Source: Branchiostoma lanceolatum (lineage: Eukaryota > Chordata > Leptocardii > Amphioxiformes > Branchiostomatidae). From it: DNA of 64,000 nt. The notes under the pieces are model-generated. The model had not been told where the DNA came from. It ran no database searches and saw only the letters and a program-made list of their open reading frames with translations. Positions 26,101 to 36,829 of the stretch are shown in pieces (the first letter of the stretch is position 1; each line of letters opens with the position of its first letter). A program made the translations under genes and the position numbers. The stretch lies in NCBI RefSeq assembly GCF_035083965.1, contig NC_089731.1:8097501-8161500 (forward strand). The letters run 5' to 3'.

Positions 26101-29100
26101 CAAATGTGAAATGAGATAATTGTCTTACTCCTGCAGTCTGTAGCATTCTTGCTGTTGTTGCCTGCCGTGAAGAATCCCGGTTCACACTGGATACACTCGG
26201 TCTTCCCTTCTTCGTCCAGGTAAGATCCCGCCGGACAAACATCGCACGTAGCCCCGCCACTGACATCAGTGTAGTATGTACCAACCGGGCAGTTAACTGT
26301 ATAGATAAGTACACAAATGTTGCAGCATATTATTCAATTTGAGTTACAAAGATACGAATGCTCATAAGCTAATATGCAAAATACATTATGCTGTGTTCAG
26401 AAGCTTTACATGGTGTTGATCACCTTCTAAACTGTAGCATTAGCAACATTAATATCTTAATTCTGTTGAAAATACGTCGTAGTCCATGGTAGAATACTAC
26501 CAGGTCATATCCCAAAATATGCTAGTTCACACGTGCTAGCTGTGTCAGGGTATGTTTGGGAATGCACTTTTGAAATCGTGCAGATGCATATTGAGCTTAT
26601 GATGAACGTTCGTCTGGTACAATGATGTGAGATATGTGAATCTAAAAATAACAGTATATCAACGGATCAGATACTGTCTAAGACATTACATCCACCCTAC
26701 CACAAATGTTTCCTTTCAGAATCTGTCCTCTGTCACAGCTGAGAACCGCGTCCGTGTCCAGTTCTCGTATCCCCACGTCTTCTCCTGCCGAACCGCTCAC
26801 TCGGGCCAGGGACAACATCTGACCCCTCCGCCCCCCGCCAGCGGTCACAGACATGTCACTCAGCTGTCCTGTCTGGTAACAAGCTCGTACATGTTAATCA
26901 AATACGGTAAAGGAGTGTGATATCAGTTCACCAGTATGTGATACCACCATCTGACAGTACGAATCTCAACAATCCTTGAATTCTCAGTGTTATCAAACAC
27001 CATAGCGTGTTCTACTCCAGCTGTTACGCCATACAGTCAGATCTAGAGATAAAACACCCGCGATACACCGAATCTATGTGCTATCAAATATCTACGTTTC
27101 TCAACAAATGTTTCAGCTCCGACGACCATTTACACTGCATCCTGCATTTTTCAGTTGTTGACGTAATGCTACCCTTGCTCAACATTTGCATTTTGGATTT
27201 TTGTGAAAATATTACGGCAGGTAGATTTGAAACAACGCATCCAACCTACCCGCACATCTTCCTTTGCCTTTTCCACAACTTCGTTCAGGACATTTTCAAG
27301 TTGCTCAATTTTCTTCTTCACTCCGTTTGATTCTCCCTGCACAGAATCTGGGTTCTGTACATGAAATATGACAATGTTGAAAAACTCAGTACTATTGTAA
27401 ACAGCTACATGTAAGTTTGACAAAATGAATGATATAAATATGTACACACCACTGTCTTGTAATGATTAATGCACACGTCTTTCGGAAACCCATTTTGCAA
27501 AACTAACAGAGCATCAATTAGAAGAATCTAGTGGCATAAAATCAAGCACCTTGAACTGCGTCTTCATGTCAAGCCGTATGGCAAGAAGTCTTGCGTGTGT
27601 CTTCAAAGATCGCTTTTTCCTGGAGGATCCTTCAAGTCCTCCATCTTCTTCTGGAACCCAGTCCACCTCTATGTCCTCCTCACCACACGACAGAGCCACG
27701 TTGTCCACACTGCATTTCACGTTGCCTGTTTACATCGAGATGAAATTCTTTAAATCTGCATTCAGAAAGTATTATATACGTTATATCCTTACATATATAT
27801 GCACTACATTGTTTGCGTTTCGATTTTGTCAGCGAGAGCCCCCATTTTAAGATAACAGCAATCTGTACTGACATTGTCCGACTCGTGTGCATGTAAGAAC
27901 CAATATATACCGTCAATATACGGCCTTGTATGTAAAGTGAGTTAATCCGACATTGTTGATGTTTAACTCACCCACACAACCACCAAACCTTCCGAAAACC
28001 GTGCTGTTGAAGAGGTCGATGAAGTTTTGTTTGATTTTCAGTTGAGTCTCCTCATCCTCACAGTCACGTGCACCGACGTAGTACTGGAACTCGATTCCTT
28101 TGGAATATCCCGGAATTCGTTTTACTGCAAGCATAAAAAAGGATCGTGGTTTAGTTATTCAAACTTGCAAACCAGGACACATCGATGAAACGAAGAAACG
28201 CAAGATGCAGTTCAGTCCAACTAAAAAATTTGAATCGAACTTAGCTTGAAACTTCAGCTACATCTGTAAAATTCATCATGAAGAAGTTTAAATGCATTTC
28301 CCACCACAAAAATTTGGCTAACATAAAATTGCGACTATACGACACCAGTACCTGGCAAGGAATGAATCCACCGCAGCTAAAACGCCACTTTATGCAGATT
28401 TCGGACATGTGACTTGGAGCAGTAGATCCAATGTAGCAAATACTTTGTGGCGTCCTCCGTCTCTTTTCAGTTCTATAAAATTACACCATAGACGCTTTGG
28501 ACTCATTAATTGACAAAGACTGTGGTCTTACAGTCTATATGTTAGGTATGTCAGATTCTTGTGTTGAAAAGTGCTTCAATGTGAATATTGCCAACAGAGA
28601 CGAAGTTTCAAGCAGTCGATGATACCAAGGACATAATGTCCTTGATGATACTTACATGAGCAATCTGGCCATTTTGTCTCCATGCCGTGCGGATCTGTTC
28701 TCCAGTTCCCGGACCCACAGATGTACATACGGGCTGGTTTGCTGTAGAAATCAAATCGCTCCTCACACTGTACGGTACAGAACTGGCCGAATTGAAATTC
28801 GTCACACGAGAGAGCGCCGTTGATTGGTGGATCCTGGTGGGGGCAGCTTGTAGCTGAAATTATGATGACAGGGAATTGTTTAACGAGTACACAGTTCCAA
28901 GCTTTGTTGTTCAAAGGAGGTTCTATTAAATGATGTGCAACCTTTTTAATTGTTCTATTGAAGTAGGATAAGATTAGGCAGGAGTACCGTGAAGGAACTA
29001 TAGTAAGAGTATAGCATTGCAAAAATGTATAATTCATAAAGAATTCTCTTACGGCTTACGCTGACGGAGAAACGACACAAGGCAAAGTTGTCATCGATAT

Positions 29101-32100
29101 CACGTGCTGTACACGTGACCCATGTCGTTCCCCAGTAGAAACGTTGCCCGCTGTCCTTGTCACAGTTCACTCTCACAGGTTGTTTGGAGTTGTCGGTGAA
29201 GACTGGCTCAATCCAGTTCACATTTACAGTCTCGTCGTTTGTTTCCACATCGTGGTTCACGCAGTGCTCAATTAGCTTCGGATTCTCTGTATCTATCGAC
29301 ATGAAAGTGGGAAAAAGAAAACAGATGAACCGTGACTGAGGAGGAGGCGATACAAACTCAGTCACGTTTGGGACCGCATTCTTAACACTGCAGCAACGAC
29401 ACCTACCTGCAGTACGGAGTAGAACTAGTCGGTGTTGAATGACGGTTGTTTGGTTGTGTAAAAAGAACTTCGTTAACCTGGTGGAAGCGCTTTATAAACA
29501 TGTTAGAGATTATCAATGCTTGGAGTATGGTTTTATGGTCTTGTCTGTACAATTCAAGTAATAAATTTGAATAGTTTGTATTTGGTAATGTTCATCTCTG
29601 CGTGACGTAGAGGTGACTTTGTCGCAGGTAGGAAATTTCTTACTATTACTGAGTTTTCAAAGCATTTACCCTGAACAACGTGAAACCCATATCACTGTCA
29701 TAGAACTAGAAGGGCTCAATACAAAAACAAGAACTCTGCCCCCATTCATTGTCATCAAAGCTTTATAGTTCAGTAACGCTTTCCTAAATTAGCAATGATT
29801 ATCTTTAACAAAAAAAAAAGAAAACAACAAAAACAGCAACACCTACCGTTAACTCTTACTTCGAAAGAACAAGAGCTTGCCATTCCACTGCCATCAGTGA
29901 ACGTGTACTTTACAACAGTTGGTAGGCCAGTCGTGATGGGAAACTTGTGAGGAGGTTTGATGCCAGCGGGCGTCACGGTCATCTTGGGCGGCTTCCCCGA
30001 GTTGTCTACAGCGGTCGGAACGGTCCAGTTGACCGTCTGGTAGTTCTGACCCTCTTCTGTACCGCTCAAGATGTCCTGTGGACAGTCGATGACCAAGCGT
30101 GGCGACTGGTTATCTATATTTTGGACAAAGATTATGAAAATTATATCAAGTGTCATTTTTCATCAGATCATTTGTGTACAAACGCCATAAACTGGATCCA
30201 ATATATTTCGTTGATTACAAATAATCCGGCAAGGAAAAGGTTAAATATATCTCTATTAGTAGCACAGCCACGTTTAGAAGCGCATCCTTGCCGCAAAAAC
30301 ACCACGCGACAAGGAGTAATATTATCCATTCAGATCCTTAGAAAGGGAACTGAAGGGGTACCGAAACGTCGGTCTGGAAGATTTTCGCCAGGTTCTGTCA
30401 CGAGAGCATTTTATTTTCCTTTCCCAGCAACCGGGCCTGTTAACAAGGGTTATAACCTCCTGGTTTTGCCATGTTGTCTCTTTAAAAGAATCATGACTAC
30501 AGTGAAAACGTATTTTTTGTCCGTACCTATACATGTTGGTTGTTGATTTGACCAACTGCCGTCTTCCAGACAAACTCTGTTGGGAGCTCCGTCCATCCTG
30601 TAGCCATCTTGGCAGGTGAACTGACAGGCTGTATCGAACTTCTGGGCCGCACTAACACAGGTGGACGGGCTCACAGTGGCGTTTACCACCATCGGCAACG
30701 GGTCGCACTTTTTAACTGGAAAAGAAGAAAAGAGACGAGTGCATGTAACTGCAATGTGCAAAGTGCAACTGGGACTATATTTTCTACAAGAGGAATTTTG
30801 TACCGAAAAAACAATTATTTCTTGACTATGTAAGAAAGTCGAGGATTGTTCACGTACTTAATGTGCTTCTTTCTAATCAACAAAATCAACAAAAAAAGAC
30901 CAAGAAAATGAATAATAATTATAGTAATAGTAAGACCACGAGAGGGCCATGAATAAAGTTCCTTTGTTATTTTAACATAATTTATCCTAATCGAATTGAT
31001 TAAAGATCCTCTCTGAGTAGTGTTGGTACTGTTGCTCGTATACCTACCGTGACACTTTGCCTTTGACCCGTCCCACTTTCCCTCTTGTAAGCACCTCCGT
31101 ACCTTGCTCCCCTAGCACCAATTGGATCGAAGAAGAAACTGTTGAAGATTGATCCTGTAATGATCTTTTTTTTCTCAATGTTTTCTCAATTCATTTTAGT
31201 CCAATTCATTTGCATACACGGTCGTATTTCATATCATACGCAATGACATACAAAAAATACAGCCAGTTGCAATATCTCAATGAATATAATATCTTTGTCA
31301 TCTCAGTAAGAAAAGAATTTGTTAGCCATCATGCACATACACAGCGCCTTCTAGATAAATATGATAAATTCCACAAATCACATGAATCACACTTAACACC
31401 TGTTCAATTACATACACAAGAAGCTCAGTCTATCATATATATATTGCTGAACATGTATACACATACCTTAGCTAAAGAGAACCATGTGCGTACCTGTAAG
31501 ATGTACCCTTGGTTACAGGTGAATGTACAAGTCGTTTCATAAGGAAAGGTTCCGGTTGCCTGTTGACCGTCTGACGTCACACAAGCCCTCTGTCCGTCGG
31601 AGGGCTGAGCTAGACCCGGGCACTCTATTCCTGTACAGAACATTCGAATATGTTCTTCATTTATATTTTAAGCACTAAAAGGATGCATAGATTCATAACT
31701 TATTATAGTTTTCATTCTTTTCAGAAAGACATGGAATTTCGTGGTGATAGAATCTAGATATGTTTTAAAGCTGTTTTTCTCGAATACAGAGCAAGCACAT
31801 ATTTTGGGTAAATTTATTTGTTCTCAAAACACCGATACTATCCTTTAACTTCCATTGGTTCAAGATAAAGAAATTTTGACCCGCGGCCGGTTGTTAACAT
31901 GGACACTTTGTCGTCTATTTCGTAGACATACCAGAGACGTGTTTCTACCTACGTTGACAGATGACGGGGGCTCCGCTCCAAGTCTTGTTGGCGTGACACG
32001 TTCTTTCCGGTGTTCCTCTGAGCATTTTATACCCATAGCTGCACCTAGGAAACACACAACACAACACCGTAGTCTAATTCTGCTTTATGTTTTGCACATG

Positions 32101-35100
32101 TAAAGCTTTAAGAAGGGCATGTCATTTGCTTTCAATGGTACATGTACGATAACAATAACGGCAATTGAAGTGATTCTTACTGGAATCGACACGTCGTACG
32201 GTACTCATTGTTACAGTTTGCGGGCTGCACAGTTCCTCCTTCCGGAGCCTCCAGCTTGGGATCACACCGAACAGCTGTAGATAAAAGTAAAGTAACGTTC
32301 GTGAATAGTTTCATCAGGTTGGTAAATGACTAAATGAAAAGCTCTTTTTTTCACAACCAATGAAATGATAACACTCCACTCCATTCCTGAACCGTGAGAA
32401 GGCGGGTGGGGGATACGAGGAGGAGTCAATATGTAATGCGATTTGTTTTATAACAGGTTCATTTTTCATCGAATTTTTCATGTTGCTTCCTTACGTTTGC
32501 ATCCTGGGTTTCCCCACGGGTCTCCTTCATGTCCCTCGTTACAGACGCACTGGTTCGGGCTGGTCGCCGCCGTGCCTCTGGTGCTGCTCTTAGCGGGGCA
32601 GGTCCCCGGACATCCGGACACGCTGGGCGCCAGGAGGTCCTTGTAACGGCCTTTCGGACAAGCTGGAGGGATGACAACGTTTCAAGGTTGTTATTAATAT
32701 GCAATCATGAGTTAAGCCTGGTGTCTATGATGCATGATCTACAAAGGTATGATAATCTGTGCAGTGTGATTCAAAATGGCGTTTTACTTTTCTATTTCCA
32801 CAGCACAACACCATTACCCACTGCGTATATATGTCTACTGAATTGAATCCGAGACATAACATACGGGTGCACGGCGCCCCCCGGCCGGTTCCGTAGTAGC
32901 CTGGCTTGCAGGCGCACTCGTACTCTCCGGTCTCCGACCCGCATGCGCATTCGGCGTGCGCCCCACAGCCTGGGGACGAGCAATCCACTGACGTCACTCC
33001 ATCAGTCTCGTACCTCTTCGAGTAGGGGTCTGTAAAGAAGACAATCCAACATTGAATGAAGCGCGTTCGAAAAGTTGATATATAGTATAGACTTTGGTCC
33101 AACGCCATAAGACAGTGCATTGAAGTTTCGACTGTTCTACTGCAGTCTTCATTAGGGCACATCAACCATCAGTCAACAGAGACGGCAGGCGATATAGACT
33201 TCTCTGTTGAAAGATTACCCTGGATGCCAGACTCGAGCGGAGCCGGCAGAGAATTTGTTCGGCAGCACAGGGAGTCATTTCCGCCGATCTACATTTGCGT
33301 AAATAGTATTTGTGGAGAGGCCTAAAGAGCCGAGTCACCTACATTAGGCTATTTGCGGGGATCTAGAGGAGGAAAGAGACTTAGCGGCTATGATGGGTTA
33401 GGGCACGAGCCACGAGGTTAGGAGAAGACAGTCGAACTCGATGCGCTCAAATACTTTGTGGAACAAAGATTTAGCTCTGTGCTATATAAACGGCAACACA
33501 GATGTAATTTAATGCAATTCAAAAAGATGATGTATTGTATCAATATCTTCTGACTACCTCATGCGTCGCACGACGTGAGAGCTTCTAAGTCTAAGTCTAT
33601 TTAATAACAATGACATCAGGAAAAATTCTTACCTCCCCGAATTCTTTTCGCAAGATCTTTCGCGTCCACAAAGTCTGAAGATAAGTACACGTGGCTTGCG
33701 TCTGTGGCGCAATTATGCAGTTGCTGCTTGTTAGGGCTGTCGCCTGGAGAATAGACAACCTAGTTAGTTCACCAGTGCCTAGTTTCTTCAGGTTCTAATT
33801 GGTAACTTCATGCATATCGTTCACACAATCAGGAGATAACTCATCGTTAACACGGCCTTATGATGAACCACATGGCAAATGTCAGAACAATCTACCCACA
33901 GTTTGCTGCTAAACCAGACACCGTGACAAACAGCCGTTTGCAGGTGAATATCTATTGGCTGTGTGAAAGAGAACTTTCACCAAGAAGGCTATGTTTTCGG
34001 TTGTGTGAAAAAAAAAATGTTTTCATCCTTACAAGAGAATGCTTCTTATCTAGCCTGTTCTGCGGATTTCTTTATCAAACTTATCGTGGGGGCCATCTTT
34101 ACAGACCGTTTCGGTGCCGTGACACGTTTAACCATAAAAAAAACATGTAAATGTTCACAAATTCAATCGTACTCAATATTAATACCTTTGACTGCCTGAT
34201 GTTTTTTTACTTAAATTCCAGCTAAGAAATATAAAATCGCTGATACTTGATATCTAAAAACTTAAACAGCTTCAATGATCTTACCAACGCCAATGCTATA
34301 TATCTCTGCATTGTAGACAGATTTGAGGTTGTTGGCCCTGCCCACAGGGTCTTTGTCTGGCATGCCGTCCGTTAAGTAGACCACTACCTGATGGACACAA
34401 CATAATCACGTTGACATATTCATTTTATATACACCATAATTGTTCTCTTAACATGGATAACAGAAATGATAGATGTCTTCAAGACCAACACTCTATCACT
34501 ATGTCATCTGATCTAGAGCCCGCTCCCCCAAACCGCTAGTACACTCCCCCAACCATTTCGACAACCACCCACTTAGTGGGTATTGTTCAAGGAAGGTCAT
34601 CAAATAACTTACAACCAGACTGGTACATCACTGACACTGGTAAATCTGTAGACCAAAGTTTTGTAATTATTGCAAACGTTAAAAACTGTTAGTTTCAGTT
34701 AAATAATAAGATACATGATATGTTTAAAAAAAACTAACTACATAGCATTAGTTATAAGTAAGTAAGTAAGTTCTCACTTGCTTAACGGGCTGGTTATTTG
34801 TAAAAGCAGACTGTGGCCGCAGTAGTTCCTGTGCCAGACGAAAGGCATCTTTTGCATTTGTAGACCCTCCGGTGTACTTCACCGTCTTCAGTTCCCTCAG
34901 AAACGAGCACTTGTTCTTTGGGGAGTTGATGTAGTCGATGTGTGTTCGGGCCACATCGTCAAACGACACGACGGCGACTCGCGAAGCTCGAGGGCTGATG
35001 GTCAGCTGGCTGAGAAAGTTCTCCACGAACGTGATCTCTGTCTGCAAGCGTAGTTAGGTAGGAAAGGAAATTCCATAAAATATGACGACATGATGTTGAC

Positions 35101-36181
35101 AACAAAATGTTAAGATACAAACCGCTACAACACTAAAAGATACCGCTAGAGGGCCATAAACGTACGTATCGGCACAGAGCTTACCAAACATCCGGTCCGT
35201 TTATGACTCCCGTTTGAAATGCTAATCAACTAAAAGCAAACAATTACAAACGTGACGAAAACATATTAACCTCGCTGACAGTGGTAACGAGAAGACAAAC
35301 CTCAAAGTTATGCTCTCCAACGCTACCAGAGCTGTCCAACAGGAAAACGATATCTGCCCGGCCGTCTTGATATTTCTTCACTTGGGTTTGAAAAGTCGAC
35401 GCCAGTTGCGCTATAGTCCTCTCTATCTGCGGGTGTTGTTAGGTAGGAAGGAATGAAGGAGGTGGAAAAGGAGGGATGGGGAGAGAAGGGATTTTTAACA
35501 TCCAGGCGTAAGAGTATCTTTTTTCAACATACTTCCTCAATGACTGGATGAACGACCTTGTCACGTTTGCGAAAAGAAAATAAGTAAAGGTGAACGAAAC
35601 AAACTACTGTACCAATACGCCCAAAATATAATCACCAATCTTACTTGTACCAAGACCTATCAGTGATCAAAATCATCACAAGATACTTCCAATAAAATAT
35701 ATCATTAATATAAGACGACTGATGAATCACGAAAGAACGTCACCATCCAGAAATATATTGTTTACAAACCAATTCACAATTACACACAAACAAACATGAC
35801 GACATGATGTTGACAAACCACTACAACACTGAAAGATACCCCTGGAGGGCCATAAACTTACGAATCGGCACAGGGCTTACCAAACATCGGGTCTGTTTAT
35901 GACGTTTTAAAAGCAAATCAACTAAAAGCAAACAATTCCGAACGTGACGAAATCATAACCTCATTGACAGTGGTAACGAGAAGACATACCTTAAAGTTAT
36001 GTTCTCCGACGCTGCCAGAGCCGTGCAACAGGGAGACGATATCCGCCCGGATGTCTTGATATTTCCTCACTTGATGATTTTGAAAAGTCGACGCCAGTTG
36101 GGCTATATTCTGAGCGGAAACTTGTAGGAAGACAGCCGACACTGTTAAGAGTACGATTTTACTTGCTAACGGTGGGGCCAT
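11838..36181 (-). CDS. Polydom/SVEP1-like secreted mosaic protein with C-terminal ApeC domain
   Basis: 44 coding exons joining in one frame from ATG 36179-36181 to TGA 11838-11840, 6786 nt, about 2261 aa. Domain order with approximate residues: signal peptide 1-24; VWA to 265; EGF-like/Cys-rich 266-376; three sushi 377-568; two HYR 569-737; sushi 738-803; linker with RKKR 804-1005; three GCC2/GCC3 1006-1168; six EGF 1169-1396; LamG/pentraxin-like 1397-1608; five EGF to 1824; two sushi to 1936; three EGF to 2056; ApeC 2057-2261. The first 1600 residues follow the order known for SVEP1/polydom, a secreted cell-adhesion matrix protein. The vertebrate protein continues with a long sushi array and has no ApeC. 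There is no transmembrane segment. Adjacent genes on both strands are paralogous in parts. Exon lists are in the module entries. Main doubts: use of both VWA starter exons, and whether one transcript spans everything. Confidence 0.85.
14679..16461 (-). CDS. EGF triplet preceding ApeC
   Basis: Exons 16345-16461 ([20 protein letters not shown]..), 15007-15126 ([20 protein letters not shown]..) and 14679-14801 ([20 protein letters not shown]..), each one EGF-like domain in phase 1-1. The latter two have the DxNEC calcium-binding start. The first has the unusual C-ARGKC spacing. All three have a counterpart in the same order in the neighbouring gene at 57360-58449, so they were duplicated as a block. 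Confidence 0.9.
16581..16773. mobile_element. MITE with 12-bp terminal inverted repeats
   Basis: Left end ACTGTAAATGCA (16581-16592) and right end TGCATTTATAGT (16762-16773) are inverted copies with one mismatch. The next outer bases read TA at both edges, as expected for a Tc1/mariner-type target. The interior is rich in TTCGCGG/CCGCGAA words that fold on themselves. The length of about 193 bp and lack of coding sequence fit a MITE. It is inserted in the intron of the ApeC gene between exons 16345-16461 and 16801-16965. Confidence 0.75.
16801..17471 (-). CDS. Sushi (CCP) domains 5 and 6 of the ApeC gene
   Basis: Exon 17301-17471 starts [13 protein letters not shown] and has [17 protein letters not shown] and [11 protein letters not shown]; exon 16801-16965 has [18 protein letters not shown] and [16 protein letters not shown]. 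Each has the four-Cys, Trp-containing sushi pattern. The junction after RCI keeps the frame only with a GC donor (GCGAGT at 17295-17300), so the intron 16966-17300 appears to be of the GC-AG class. Confidence 0.88.
17755..19750 (-). CDS. Five EGF domains between LamG and sushi 5
   Basis: Exons 19619-19750 ([20 protein letters not shown], classical EGF), 19304-19423 ([16 protein letters not shown]), 18708-18830 ([16 protein letters not shown]), 18277-18426 ([20 protein letters not shown]) and 17755-17877 ([16 protein letters not shown]). All are phase 1-1 single-domain exons, and the last four resemble calcium-binding EGF domains. The 18277-18426 domain has a longer first loop than its neighbours. 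Confidence 0.9.
19845..19911. repeat. Second copy of the GCCGGTATAACCGCC dispersed element
   Basis: ATAGCCGGTATAACCGCC then GTAACACACCAGCTTCGCAG and GCACGCGGCG, matching 10936-11026 with few changes. It lies in the intron between exons 20107-20258 and 19619-19750. Confidence 0.7.
20107..21741 (-). CDS. LamG/pentraxin-like domain of the ApeC gene
   Basis: Exons 21578-21741, 21128-21272, 20587-20761 and 20107-20258 together give about 212 residues. Landmarks: [75 protein letters not shown], and [20 protein letters not shown] near the end. The HxxxTW, vxGxxxG and lnvWdhvLt patterns are those of the pentraxin/LamG jelly-roll found at this position in polydom. It is flanked by six EGF domains before and five after. 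Confidence 0.9.
22226..23718 (-). CDS. Six EGF domains before the LamG domain
   Basis: Exons 23548-23718, 23157-23269, 22625-22839 and 22226-22410. Unlike most of the gene, exon borders here cut inside EGF domains. Domain starts: [78 protein letters not shown] and [17 protein letters not shown]. The Notch-like 'CxxNPCxNGGxC' type agrees with the six EGF domains at this place in polydom. Confidence 0.9.
23941..25110 (+). repeat. Long copy of the hairpin-headed ~300-bp repeat family
   Basis: Fills most of the intron between exons 25240-25401 and 23548-23718. It opens with the hairpin ACCTTCGTCGACGAAGTTTC..GAGAAGGT (about 23946-23978), then GTCTGTGTGTCTGTTAG and GTCGAGAACGCCTGGATGG. Diverged units follow, with repeated ATGCAAATCA, TAATTTGCATAATTAATGAG and GACTATTCAAATATGTGACA words. 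It parallels 63396-64000 and 6427-7410. Confidence 0.7.
25240..26296 (-). CDS. Three GCC2/GCC3 (ephrin-receptor-like) repeats
   Basis: Exons 26129-26296 ([20 protein letters not shown].., [12 protein letters not shown]), 25620-25778 ([20 protein letters not shown].., [10 protein letters not shown]) and 25240-25401 ([20 protein letters not shown].., [11 protein letters not shown]). Each has the CPxGty...C..Cp.G.yq...g...C..C pattern of GCC2/GCC3 repeats. Phases are 1-1. Polydom carries the same repeat type between its HYR/sushi block and its EGF block. Confidence 0.9.
26701..28124 (-). CDS. Polydom-type linker with dibasic site and coiled segment
   Basis: Exons 27972-28124 ([34 protein letters not shown]), 27550-27725, 27250-27354 and 26701-26872, residues about 804-1005. 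This region has no named domain but sits between the fourth sushi and the GCC2/GCC3 repeats, as in polydom. Near residue 890 the sequence reads [13 protein letters not shown], a consensus furin-type site. The next exon ([20 protein letters not shown]) looks like a short amphipathic helix or coiled coil. The last exon ends [16 protein letters not shown] and leads into the first GCC2 repeat. Confidence 0.82.
28656..30715 (-). CDS. Sushi 3, HYR 1, HYR 2, sushi 4
   Basis: Exons 30527-30715 ([30 protein letters not shown]), 29847-30113 ([38 protein letters not shown]), 29053-29292 ([37 protein letters not shown]) and 28656-28853 ([36 protein letters not shown]). HYR domains are Ig-like folds typically found with sushi domains in extracellular proteins. 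The donor of the second HYR exon is set at 29052 by phase; the nearby GTAAGC would break the frame. Confidence 0.9.
31048..32274 (-). CDS. Sushi domains 1 and 2, each split over two exons
   Basis: Sushi 1: exons 32181-32274 ([24 protein letters not shown]) and 31953-32044 ([26 protein letters not shown]). Sushi 2: exons 31494-31630 ([30 protein letters not shown]) and 31048-31111 ([20 protein letters not shown]). The phases 2 and 0 inside each domain are consistent across the joins. Confidence 0.88.
32299..32375. repeat. Decayed end of the foldback element seen at 49697-50013
   Basis: GTGAATAGTTTCATCAGGTT then GGTAAATGACTAAATGAAAA and a T-rich stretch followed by CACAACCAATGA. This parallels the left end of the larger foldback element, where the corresponding words are GTGAATAGTTTAATCAGGTT, GGTAAGTCACTGAATAAAAA and CACAACCAAGAGA. 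Only one arm is recognisable. It lies next to exon 32181-32274. Confidence 0.6.
32495..33029 (-). CDS. EGF-like and Cys-rich exons after the VWA domain
   Basis: Exon 32865-33029: [33 protein letters not shown], an EGF-like domain. Exon 32495-32662: [47 protein letters not shown], a Cys-rich stretch of ephrin-receptor-like or EGF type that I cannot assign with certainty. Both are phase 1-1 and link VWA to the first sushi. Confidence 0.82.
33633..36181 (-). CDS. Signal peptide and VWA domain, with a duplicated starter exon
   Basis: Exons 35990-36181, 35301-35426, 34778-35041, 34285-34387 and 33633-33743. Exon one encodes a signal peptide ([17 protein letters not shown]) and the start of a VWA domain, but its MIDAS reads [10 protein letters not shown]. 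Exon two repeats the VWA start with an intact [21 protein letters not shown]. Exon three holds [18 protein letters not shown] and [19 protein letters not shown]; exon four [14 protein letters not shown] and AEIYSIGVG. All borders up to exon three are phase 0, so either or both starters could be spliced in frame. VWA domains with an intact DxSxS bind metal and protein ligands; the first copy has lost the Asp. Confidence 0.85.
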
Positions 36182-36189
36182 GTTGGACC

Positions 36190-36330
36190 GCTGTCGCAGT
36201 CACCTACGGTTGCACAAGATTTACAAACAATGTTGTCGTCTTGTACAAAGAACACTGGAACCCTGACCTAAGACCGGGTGCTATCAACTAAGTAAGTTCA
36301 CATGTGGTGTCCAAATAACCGCTGTTTGTT
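36190..36330 (-). promoter_or_regulatory. Putative promoter shared with the divergent VWA gene
   Basis: Read on the minus strand, this segment contains GGTTATTTGG, ACCACATG, TTGATAGCAC and GGTCAGGG. The 62205-62265 plus-strand segment ahead of the other VWA starter contains ACCACATG, GGTTATTTGG, TTGATACCAC and GGTCAGGG, all within about 130 bp of the ATG. The order partly differs, so this is common ancestry of the 5' flank rather than strict base conservation. Confidence 0.45.
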
Positions 36331-36829
36331 GTGGCCTTTGAAACCCTTGAGTTATAAACTGGCATTTGTCCAAGACCAACATCCTCGAGTGTACAGTGGA
36401 AAAGGCACGTAAGCAAATAACAGCGAATGGGTGTCAGCGTTTTTGTCGAGCTGGCTGCGTGCGAGTCAGCAGGAAACTACTAAATTTATTTGTGGTTCTC
36501 TCAAAGCTGATTGTGCAGTTTTACATCTCTTCATCTATCTTTGTCACGCAACAAGTTCGGCAAGGAAGTAGACGCCATGCCAAAGTATTACGTTTCCTCA
36601 AGTTAAGGGAATCACGAAACATGTTTTTCATTACTGCCCAACGCGGGTCATTGACCGTGGATAAACATGGTCCAATGTTCAGGACAGCCAAGGTCTCAAT
36701 CAAATGAACCTTGTTCGATGACTTCGTATCCGGAGAGGTATACAGTCATGTAACATATACAGATATATCAATTATTGTTAAATAAATACATTGAGGAGGA
36801 CGTAATAAGCATGCATGAAAGATAGATAC

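Noticed and set aside
29947..30546. 199-residue plus-strand open frame
   Set aside because: It overlaps the HYR exon 29847-30113 and sushi exon 30527-30715 on the minus strand and has no recognisable domain; it is a shadow frame.
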